A DNA stretch of 64,000 bases from assembly GCA_902167985.1 (NCBI GenBank), contig CABHNZ010000008.1, forward strand, positions 62,001-126,000, in the 5' to 3' direction. Shown here one piece after another: positions 49,070 to 56,986 of the stretch. The position numbers were made by a program, and so were the translations under genes. Position 1 is the first letter of the stretch. Each line of letters opens with the position of its first letter. The notes under the pieces are model-generated. The model was not told where the DNA came from, searched no databases, and was given only the letters and a program-made list of their open reading frames with translations. The stretch is from Shinella sp. UYSO24 (GTDB taxonomy: Bacteria > Pseudomonadota > Alphaproteobacteria > Rhizobiales > Rhizobiaceae).

Positions 49070-49720
49070 TTGGAAAGAGCTGACGTCGTAGATCCCAGAC
49101 CATCGGCCGGCGGCGGAAAATCCACCAAGCAGGCATGGCTCAACCTCGCCATTGAGACGCTTGTCAGCGACGGCATCGATCAGGTGAAGGTGCAGGCGAT
49201 GGCCAAGACGCTGGGCGTTTCCCGCTCCAGCTTCTACTGGTTCTTCGACAGCATTCAGGACCTCCAGCAGCAATTGCTGTCGCACTGGCTGACGCGCAAT
49301 ACGGGCCCGATCATCGAACGGTCGATGCGTCCGGCTTCGACGATCATCATGGCAGTCTGCAATGTGTTCGAATGCTGGGTCGATAAAAGCCTCTTCGACC
49401 CGAAGCTCGATATCGCGATCCGCTTCTGGGCACGCCGCGATCAGGCGATCCGCGCCATTGTCGAGCAGGCGGACGGTCAGCGCGTCGAAGCCATCAAGAG
49501 CATGTTCCTGCGGCATGACTATAGCGCCGAACAGGCGCTGATCCGCGCCAGGGTGCTCTATTTCACCCAGATCGGCCATTATACGCTGGAAGTCTCGGAG
49601 ACACTGGCCGGTCGGCTGGCGCACCTGCAGACCTATCTCACCGTCTTTACCGGCCGGGAGCTCAACCCTGCCGAGATCGCCGATTTCGAGCGTTTCTGCG
49701 CATGGGTCAACGAGGAATGA
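49070..49720 (+). CDS. TetR-family transcriptional regulator
   Basis: About 216 residues; TTG 49070 is the first start, and a start at a later codon such as the Leu of TKQAWLNLAIET is possible. The N-terminal helix-turn-helix reads LNLAIETLVSDGIDQVKVQA, MAKTLGVSRSSFYWFFDS. The ligand domain includes FECWVDKSLFDPKLDIAIRF and VLYFTQIGHYTLE. It is a clear paralogue of the TetR at 56246 (shared RSSFYW, DPKLD/DTKLD, YFTQIG). Divergent from the peptide operon, which it probably controls. Confidence 0.87.
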   Translation: MERADVVDPRPSAGGGKSTKQAWLNLAIETLVSDGIDQVKVQAMAKTLGVSRSSFYWFFDSIQDLQQQLLSHWLTRNTGPIIERSMRPASTIIMAVCNVFECWVDKSLFDPKLDIAIRFWARRDQAIRAIVEQADGQRVEAIKSMFLRHDYSAEQALIRARVLYFTQIGHYTLEVSETLAGRLAHLQTYLTVFTGRELNPAEIADFERFCAWVNEE

Positions 49721-49737
49721 AGGGCCTCACGGCCCTT
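49720..49737. terminator. Bidirectional terminator between TetR and YitT genes
   Basis: AAGGGCC and GGCCCTT flank TCAC, a perfect 7-bp stem overlapping both convergent stop codons (49720 and 49727). Short, but ideally placed. Confidence 0.6.
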
Positions 49738-50341
49738 CCATGGCCGGCCGCGCGCCCGTCACCTGCCCGATCTTGAAATTCCAGGCGATCAGCAGGTTGA
49801 GAACCGCTGCGCCGATGAAGGAATAGACGACCTGTTCGAAGGACAGGGCGAAGCAGGCACAGATAAACACGACCGTATCGAAACAGAGCTGAAACCAGCC
49901 CGCCTTGAAGCCGGTCTTCTGCTCGATGACGAGCGCCAGAACGCCGAGCCCGCCAGCCGAAGCATTGTGGCGAAAGAGCGCGATCAGCCCGACACCGCAG
50001 CACGCTCCGGCAAGGATGGCCGCCACCAGCGGATTGAGCGCCTCGAACGTCATGAGGCCCGACAGGAACGGCACGCCCGTGGCAATCCCGACCACCGCAA
50101 ACAGGGTTCTCAGCGTGAAGGCCGGGCCGCGCTTCAGCCAGGAGAGGATGAAGAACGGCAGGCTGACGAGGAGGAAGATCACGCCGAAATTGACCGGCAG
50201 GATATAGGACAGAAGAACCGCAAGCCCGGCCGTCTGGCCGGTCACGAGGCCGGCGGCCTTCAACAGCACGACACCGAACGTGGTCATCACCGTTCCGAAG
50301 ACGAGACCCTGGACATCGTAGAGCGAGATTGGTGATTTCAT
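49727..50341 (-). CDS. YitT-family (DUF161) membrane protein
   Basis: Intact; 204 residues from ATG 50341 (MKSPISLYDVQGLVFG), with GCAGGAGAAACTCG ahead. Five or six helices with the family repeats LLKAAGLVTGQTAGLAVLL and RHNASAGGLGVLALVIEQKTGFKAGW. The function of YitT proteins is unknown; they are thought to be transporters. It lies between purU and the TetR gene, 59 bp downstream of purU on the same strand, so it may be the last gene of the sox operon and move a one-carbon or glycine product. Confidence 0.88.
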   Translation of the reverse strand: MKSPISLYDVQGLVFGTVMTTFGVVLLKAAGLVTGQTAGLAVLLSYILPVNFGVIFLLVSLPFFILSWLKRGPAFTLRTLFAVVGIATGVPFLSGLMTFEALNPLVAAILAGACCGVGLIALFRHNASAGGLGVLALVIEQKTGFKAGWFQLCFDTVVFICACFALSFEQVVYSFIGAAVLNLLIAWNFKIGQVTGARPAMEGP

Positions 50342-50399
50342 CGAGTTTCTCCTGCGCGTCGGGTTGGCGCCCGTCGAATTTCCGGGCGCCGGGACCGGG

Positions 50400-51287
50400 T
50401 CAGCCCATGCGTTCCGACGAATAGCTGCCGGGCGAGGCCGGGAAGACGACCGTCTTGTTGCCGTTGAGGAAAGACCTGCGGCTGGCATGCGCGTGAATTG
50501 CGCGCGCAAGCACCTGGCTTTCCACATCCCGGCCGAGCGAGACGTAATCTTCAGGCGACTGCGCGTGGGTGACGCGCACCGTATCCTGCTCGATGATCGG
50601 ACCTTCATCAAGATCGGCCGTCACGTAATGGGAGGTGGCACCGATCAACTTTACGCCACGCGCATGTGCCTGCTTGTAAGGATTGGCGCCCTTGAAGGAC
50701 GGCAGGAAGGAATGGTGGATGTTGATGATCCGCCCGGACATTTTCTGGCACATCTCGTCCGACAGGATCTGCATATAGCGCGCCAGAACGATCAGTTCTG
50801 CGCCGGCCTCCTCGACCACTTTCATGATCCGCGCTTCGGCCTCGGGCTTGTTGTCCTTCGTCACGCTGATGTGGTGGAAGGGGATGTCGTGATTGACGAC
50901 CACCTTCTGGTAATCGAGGTGATTGGAGACGACCGCAACGATATCGATCGGCAGCGCGCCGATGCGCCAGCGATAGAGGAGGTCATTGAGGCAATGGCCG
51001 AAACGCGACACCATGATGACCGTCTTCATCTTCGTCGCTTCGTCATGGAAGGCGAAGTCGATGCCGAAGGGTTGGGCAACGGTTTCGAAGCCCTCCTTCA
51101 GGTCCGCCAGGCCGACTTCGCCTTCCGACACGAAACTCACCCGCATGAAGAACATGCCCGTCTCGGCGTCATCGAATTGCGAGCTGTCCGTCAGGTTGCA
51201 GCCCTTCGATGCGAGATAGGTGGAGATGGCCGCAACAATGCCGCGGGTGGAGCGGCAAGTCACGGTGAGGCAATAGCTGGTCATCAT
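50400..51287 (-). CDS. purU: Formyltetrahydrofolate deformylase
   Basis: About 295 residues from ATG 51287 or 51284; GAGGA lies just upstream, supporting its own initiation. The N-terminal ACT domain reads CLTVTCRSTRGIVAAISTYL. The formyl-transferase domain has VAVVSNHLDYQKVVVNHDIP, LARYMQILSDEMCQKM, IINIHHSFLPSFKGANPY (Asn/His active site) and GATSHYVTADLDEGPII (catalytic Asp). It hydrolyses 10-formyl-THF to THF and formate, regenerating THF for sarcosine oxidation. As sequenced it is in frame with soxG, with no stop between; see findings. Confidence 0.93.
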   Translation of the reverse strand: MMTSYCLTVTCRSTRGIVAAISTYLASKGCNLTDSSQFDDAETGMFFMRVSFVSEGEVGLADLKEGFETVAQPFGIDFAFHDEATKMKTVIMVSRFGHCLNDLLYRWRIGALPIDIVAVVSNHLDYQKVVVNHDIPFHHISVTKDNKPEAEARIMKVVEEAGAELIVLARYMQILSDEMCQKMSGRIINIHHSFLPSFKGANPYKQAHARGVKLIGATSHYVTADLDEGPIIEQDTVRVTHAQSPEDYVSLGRDVESQVLARAIHAHASRRSFLNGNKTVVFPASPGSYSSERMG

Positions 51288-51827
51288 GTCATCCTCGATG
51301 AAGATCGACCCGTCAGCGGCCGGCTGCTGGTTGAGATAGGAGTTCAGCGCAAGCCAGGCGGCATCCGCATGGGCGCGGGTAAAGATCAGGGCATAGCGGT
51401 CTTCGGTCAGCCGGTAGAGGATTGCCGGCAGGCCGAACATCAGCCGCGCGGCCGAAAGCGAGCCGACGGCAAGCGAAAGCTCGGCGCCCTTCTTGAGGAA
51501 AGCCAGCGCCTGCGGCCCCTCGACGATGAAGCCGTGATAGCCATCCGTCACGTCCGAGACGGCCAGCGCCTGCGCCTCGTCCCAGCCCTCGGGTCGTGGC
51601 GGGCCATCCACCTCGATCACCCGGTCGCGACGCAGGCTGATGGCATAGGGGCCACCCGGTGCGGGCTCCGGCCAGGAAACGAGTGGCAGACGTATCTGCT
51701 CGCGGACCCTCGGCCCGCTGACAAGGCAAAGCTGCCAGAAAGGCAGGTTCGATATGACGATCCCCTCACCGCGCAGCGTGGCTGCCGGCGAGAACGGCTT
51801 GTCCCATTTATGGCTGTCGTTACGCAT
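51288..51827 (-). CDS. soxG: Sarcosine oxidase gamma subunit (reads in frame into purU)
   Basis: About 170-180 residues from 51827 (MRNDSHKW), overlapping the soxA stop by 8 bp. SoxG/GcvT-like fold segments: ALAVSDVTDGYHGFIVEGPQ cut into two, LALNSYLNQQPAAD at the end, and ILYRLTEDRYALIFTRAH with LSLAVGSLSAARLMFGLPA. SoxG stabilises the heterotetramer with the GcvT-like part of SoxA. The expected stop is missing; a one-base loss near 51315 (GCCGCTGACGG, containing TGA out of frame) is a likely cause. Confidence 0.82.
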
Positions 51828-54614
51828 GGATGCGCGCTCCTTCCGGATCGAAAGCGACCGGCGATGTGATCGTGGCCTTCACGCGCGCGCCGAGATGCCA
51901 GACGGTGACGGTTTCGCCGATCCTCGCCTCACCGCGCTCGATCAGGCCAAGCGCGATCGGACGGCCGAGCGTCGGGCTCTGATAGCTCGACGTCACGATG
52001 CCGATCGATTTCGGCTTCTCGCCTTCCACCACATGCGCGCCGGTCGGCAGAGGAGCTGCCCCCTCCGGCACGGAAAGACCGACGAACTGTCGGCGATCGG
52101 GATCATTACCGACCTCGCTATGCAGCGAACGGTCCCCGACGAAAGCCGTCTTCTTTTTCAGACGCGGTGTCGCAAAGCCGAGATCATGCGGCATGGTCTC
52201 ACCATCGGTATCCTTGCCGATGATGAGAAAACCCTTTTCGGCACGGAGGATGGAGAGCGCCTCGATGCCGAGCGGTCCGACGCCATGAGGGCGACCGGCC
52301 TCGATCATCGCATCCCAGAGTGCGCCGGCCTTTGACGCCGGCACCGACATTTCGAAGCTGATTTCGCCGGTAAAGCTCACGCGGGCAATGCGCATGGGGA
52401 CAGAGCCCCAGAGCGTTTCCTGGAATGTCATATGCGGAAAGGCTTCCGCAGAAATATCGAGATCAAGGCCGAGCGTTGCCACCATGTCGCGGGCACGGGC
52501 GCCCGTCACCGTCACCGTTGCCCAGTGGTTGGTCGTGTCATGCACGAAGATGCGATCCGGATCGTTGCCATCCTGTCGCCAGCTTTCCAGCATGCCCGTC
52601 ACGCCCTCTGCATGGCTCGACGAGCAGGAGATGACGAAGCGGTTCTCGCCCATGCGGAAGAGCACGCCGTCGTCATAGACGACACCCTTTTCGGTGAGCA
52701 GGAAGCCGTAACGCAGGAAACCCGGCTTCAGCGTCTTCATCGTGTTATAGTAGACGAAGTTGACGAAGGCCTCGGCATCGGGGCCCATGACCTCGATCTT
52801 GCCGAGCGGCGACGCGTCGAGAATGCCGCCGGCCTTGCGCACCATCCTCACCTCGTCCTGCGCCGCCTCGGGGCCGGATTTCGGGCCATACCAGGCGGGC
52901 CGCAGCCAGCCGCCATATTCGCCGAGTGCCGCACCCGCATCGCGGTGGCGCTGCTCGAGAGAAAGCCGCTTCAGCGGATGAAAGAGCTGGCCATGGTGAT
53001 GGCCGTGATAGATCTCCATCGGCACCGGCACGAAGGGCGGGCGGAACGTCGTCGTGCCGACTTCCGGCACCGACTTGCCCTGAATGGCAGCCATGGCGGC
53101 AAGACCGGGCACATTCGACGTCTTGCCCTGATCCGACGCCATGCCGAGCGTGGTGAAACGCTTCAGATGTTCGACCGAGACGAAATTTTCGCGGGCAGCA
53201 AGCTCGACATCCTTGAGCGTCACGTCATGCTGGAAATCGATCCATTGCCGCCCCTTGCCCCCCGGCTTCGGCAGAATGGGCGTCAGCGAGAACGCCCGCG
53301 GCCGCGGCTCGAAAGAGCCTCCGAGCGCCACCGAGCAGGCCTCGTCCAAGGCTGTGTCGAAATCGAACGTGCCGTTGGCCGCTCCGATGGCTGCCATGGC
53401 CTTGGGTGCCGCTCCGGGCAGGAAGGCGCCAAGCTGTTCGTTCCAGTCGAGCTTGCCGCCCGCATGTTTCCACAGATGCAGCAAGGGCGACCAGCCGGCA
53501 GAGGCAAGCACCGTATCGACGGCGCGCGCCGCACATCCTGCGAAAGCGCCAGAACCGATTTTTTGCCCTCGGCCACGACCGAGCCGGGCGGGATCAAGAC
53601 GACGATATCGGCGCCCGCCGAGGCGAGGCGATCCGCCGCTTCACGGGAGAGCGTATGATTGGCCGCAATCGCCACCCGCGACCCGACCAGAACGCCGTAG
53701 CGGCCGAGATAGTCGAGCCCGGCCTCCAGCGAGTGGATGCCCGGAAGGTCGTTATTGGCGAATGTCACCGGCCGATCGATCGCACCTGTCGCGAGGATCG
53801 TTCGGGCAGCACGCAGCCGGTGGAGCGTCGGCGCCTTGCCGAAGCCATGCTCTTCGATCAGACCATAGGCGCCGTGGTCAAAGGCGCCGAAGACGGTCGT
53901 GCGTGTCAGAATCCGCCCACCGGCGCGAAGAATGGCCTTTATTCGTTCAGCCACCCAGACAGAAGGCTGCAGTCCTTCCACCATCTGGCCACGCCGATAA
54001 AGGCCGCCGCCGAGTTCGGGATGATCGTCGACCAGCCAGACGCTCTGCCCCGCTTCGGCAGCCGTCTGCGCAGCGATCAGTCCAGCAGCACCGCCACCGA
54101 TGACGAGAAGGTCGCAATGGTCATGGGTCTGGTTGGAGACATAGCCCTCGATCAGCGCGGGATCGACATGGCCGAGGCCCGCCATCTTTCTGATCATCGG
54201 CTCGAAGAGATGCCAGTCCGGCCAGATGAAGGTCTTGTAGTAGAAGCCGGCACCGAGCCAGCGATGGAAGAGATCGAGCCCGCCCTTGATGTCCCGCTCG
54301 GCACTTGGCCAGGCGTTGACGGCATGCACGTCCATGCCGTCCTCGAGCGGCGTCGTCGTGCCCAGCACGTTCGGCAGCGAGGCCTTGGTCGTCTTTACAG
54401 AGAAGATGGCATTCGGCTCATCCACCCAGGCGCCCCAGACGCCGCGCGGCCGATGATATTTGAAGCTACGCCCGAGAATGCGAACACCATTCGCAAGCAA
54501 GGCAGAGGCAATCGTATCGCCCTCCACCCCTTCATAGGCACGGCCATCGAAGGTGAAGCGAAGGCGCTTGCTGCGGTTGATCAGGCCGCCATTGGCCAAG
54601 CGGCTGGATGTCAT
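51820..54614 (-). CDS. soxA: Sarcosine oxidase alpha subunit (one frameshift)
   Basis: About 931 residues. N-terminal 2Fe-2S-like domain (RLRFTFDGRAYEGVEGDTIA, GRSFKYHRPRGVWGAWVDEP), NAD-binding domain (LLVIGGGAAGLIAAQTAAEA) and FAD-site region (ILATGAIDRPVTFANNDLPG). The frame changes near 53535 with one base missing. The C-terminal GcvT domains follow: RPAWYGPKSG, VMGPDAEAFVNFVYYNTMK, HMTFQETLWGSVPMRIARVS, HDLGFATPRLKKKTAFVG. Tetrameric sarcosine oxidase converts sarcosine plus THF and O2 to glycine, methylene-THF and H2O2. The chain is somewhat shorter than the usual 970-1000. Confidence 0.9.
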
Positions 54615-54877
54615 GGCTGATCCTTTCGCAGCGTCACGGTGGAGAGCACGTCCATCGACACGCTGTTGCGAACCATCACGAACATTTCCGAACAGGGCAT
54701 GTGAGACCAGATTTCCCGCACCTCGCCCTTCTCGTTGCGCTGTGCATATTGATAGGCGGCCCAGTCTGCGGCATCGACAGGCGCCGTCGTGTCAGGCCGC
54801 ACCTTTCCGGCCTCACCGGCGAAACGGAACTCGCGCTCGTTGCGCAGACCGCAGAAGGGACAGGAAAAAAGCTGCAT
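54611..54877 (-). CDS. soxD: Sarcosine oxidase delta subunit
   Basis: Intact, 88 residues from ATG 54877. Zinc-binding subunit: SCPFCGLRNEREF near the N-terminus, WAAYQYAQRNEKGEVREIWS in the middle and MPCSEMFVMVRNSVS with the third Cys. Length and motifs match SoxD. Its stop overlaps the soxA start (ATGA). Confidence 0.94.
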   Translation of the reverse strand: MQLFSCPFCGLRNEREFRFAGEAGKVRPDTTAPVDAADWAAYQYAQRNEKGEVREIWSHMPCSEMFVMVRNSVSMDVLSTVTLRKDQP

Positions 54878-54893
54878 CGTTTGTTCCTTGCGC

Positions 54894-56144
54894 CTAGTGC
54901 GCGATGCCGGAGGCGGCACCCTCATCGATGAGCGGCCGGTCTCGAACCGGGACCGATCGAAGGGGCGGCTGATCTCGTGATGGGAGCCGTTGGCAAGCAG
55001 ATGCGCGAACAGGTAGCCACCGGCGGGAATTGCCTTGAAGCCACCCGTGCCCCAGCCGCAATTGACGTAAAGCCCCTCGACCCCGGATGGCCCGATGATG
55101 GGTGAACTGTCAGGCGTCACGTCGACAATGCCTGCCCAGTGACGCAGCAGCTTCACCTTGGCAAGCATGGGCGACATTTCGACAAGCCCGGACAGAACCT
55201 CTTCCTGCACCGGCATGTTGCCGCGCTGACCATAGGACGGCACACGGTCGAGCGCTCCGCCGATGACCAGTCCGCCCTTGTCCGACTGGCTGAAATAGGT
55301 GCCATAGGCCGGCGAAAAGACGACCGTATCGACCACGGGCTTCAACGGCTCGGAGACGAAGGCCTGAAGCGCATAGGATGTGATCGGCAGGCTGTAGCCG
55401 CCGAGCTTGGCAAGAACCGACGAATGGCCGGCCACTGCCGCTCCCACCACGCCGCGCGATCCGCCCGAGCGTCGTCTCGACGCCGGTGATGCGACCGCCT
55501 TCGCGGACGAAATCAAGCACTTCGCAATTCTGGATGATATCGACGCCGAGCCGATCGGCGGCGCGGGCATAGCCCCAGGCGACAGCATCGTGACGGCCCG
55601 TGCCGGCGCGTTTCTGCCAGACGGCGCCGTGGATCGGAAAGCGGGCATCGGCGGAATAGTTGAGAAGCGGCGCGCGTTTGCGCACATCGCCCGCATCGAA
55701 GAGTTCGGCATCCGTGCCGTTCAGCTGCATGGCATTGACGTTACGCGCCGCCAGTTCCATCTCGGCCTGCGAATGCGCCAGAACCATCATGCCGCGCTGC
55801 GAGAACATGACGTTGTAGTTCAGCTCCTTCGAAAGCCCCTCATAGAGCTTGACCGAAAGCTCATAGAGCGCCGTGCTTTCCGGGTAATAATAGTTGGAGC
55901 GGATGACGGTCGTGTTGCGGCCGGTATTGCCGCCGCCGAGCCAGCCCTTTTCCAGAACCGCGATTCGCTTGTGGCCGTGATTCTTCGCCAGATAATAGGC
56001 CGTCGCCAATCCGTGCCCGCCACCACCGATGATGACGACATCATAAGAAGTCTGCGGCCGTGGCGAACGCCACGCCTTGACCCAGCCGGCCTGATTGCGC
56101 AGACCTTCCCGAAAGATCGAAAGTGCGGAATAGTGAGAGGTCAC
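54894..56144 (-). CDS. soxB: Sarcosine oxidase beta subunit (two frameshifts)
   Basis: About 417 residues from 56144. FAD motif YDVVIIGGGGHGLATAYYLA, GWLGGGNTGRNTTVIRSNYY, then GTGRHDAVAWGYARAADRL, whose His corresponds to the covalent FMN attachment. One base is missing near 55450, after which VAGHSSVLAKLGGYSLPIT, TPDSSPIIGPSGVEGLYVN and GWGTGGFKAIPAGGYLFA continue. A second loss near 54935 changes the last residues; corrected they are LIDEGAASGIAH with TAG at 54894. First gene of the sox operon. Confidence 0.9.
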
Positions 56145-56245
56145 CGGTTCCTGCCTATGCTGACGAAGGTGATGTGATTAATTCCTCGCGAGCGTAGCGC
56201 ACCAGTATTCAATGTTCAATAGTGTACATAAACGAGGCTTTGTTG
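56145..56245. promoter_or_regulatory. Divergent promoter region, sox operon / TetR gene
   Basis: About 100 bp between soxB and the TetR gene. TGTACA at 56223-56228 within AGTGTACATAAAC, and ATGTTCAAT at 56212, resemble sequences in the region before the other TetR gene. Autoregulation and control of sox by this TetR are plausible. Confidence 0.5.
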
Positions 56246-56920
56246 GTGACGAAAGATAAGAAACCGGGTGTAAGGGGCCAGGGCCGGACCACACGCGAGG
56301 ACTGGCTGAATATCGCGCTCGATACGCTGATTTCGGAAGGCGTCGATCAGGTGAAGGTCCTGACGCTGGCCAACAAGCTCGACTGCGCCCGCTCCAGTTT
56401 CTACTGGTATTTCAAGGATCGCGGCGAGCTTCTTGATGCATTGATCGACCATTGGGCCAACACCAATACCCGCGCGCTCGTAGAGGCTGCCAGCCAGCCG
56501 GCGGAAACCGTCTGCTACGCACTCGGCAATCTCTATGCCTCCTGGGTGAAACGCGACAAGTTCGACACCAAGCTCGACTTCGCAATCCGCGAGTGGGCAA
56601 GGCGTTCCGGCACGGTCCGCCGTGCGCTCGATGTCAGCGAAGGCGCGCGACTTGAGGCGATTGCCGCCATGTTCCGCCGCTATGACTACGACTATTCCGA
56701 GGCTGATGTTCGCGCTCGCATCGTCTATTTCACCCAGATCGGTTACGCCACGAAGGATGAGCATGAAAGCTGGGAACTGCGCATTTCCCGCGGGCGTGAC
56801 TACCTCTACTGCATGACGGGTCGCAGGCCAACGGATGCGGAAATTCAGGCCCTGGCGAATGCCGTGCTGCCCGACCCCGAGCCGAAGCGATCACCAACGC
56901 CAAAAGCTGCCGCAAGGTAG
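56246..56920 (+). CDS. TetR-family transcriptional regulator, paralogue of the one at 49070
   Basis: About 224 residues. Start taken at GTG 56246 (VTKDKKPGVRG) because GAGG sits at proper distance; GTG 56222 is an in-frame alternative. The helix-turn-helix is LNIALDTLISEGVDQVKVLT, LANKLDCARSSFYWYFKDR. The ligand domain has LYASWVKRDKFDTKLDFAIR and ARIVYFTQIGYATKDE. It lies between the divergent sox operon and the co-directional dimethylglycine dehydrogenase gene, so both are likely targets. The C-terminal PDPEPKRSPTPKAAA tail is low complexity. Confidence 0.9.
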   Translation: MTKDKKPGVRGQGRTTREDWLNIALDTLISEGVDQVKVLTLANKLDCARSSFYWYFKDRGELLDALIDHWANTNTRALVEAASQPAETVCYALGNLYASWVKRDKFDTKLDFAIREWARRSGTVRRALDVSEGARLEAIAAMFRRYDYDYSEADVRARIVYFTQIGYATKDEHESWELRISRGRDYLYCMTGRRPTDAEIQALANAVLPDPEPKRSPTPKAAAR

Positions 56921-56986
56921 AATGGACATATGTGTACTTTTTCATTATCGTGACGGGAAAGGGAACGATCCAGTCACGGAGTGAAC
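56921..56986 (+). promoter_or_regulatory. Region upstream of the dehydrogenase gene with a TGTAC motif
   Basis: ATATGTGTACTTTTT at 56929-56943 contains half of the TGTACA palindrome seen before both TetR genes. ACGGAGTGAAC precedes ATG 56987 as a ribosome binding site. A -10-like TATCGT is weak, so the promoter is not placed. Confidence 0.4.
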
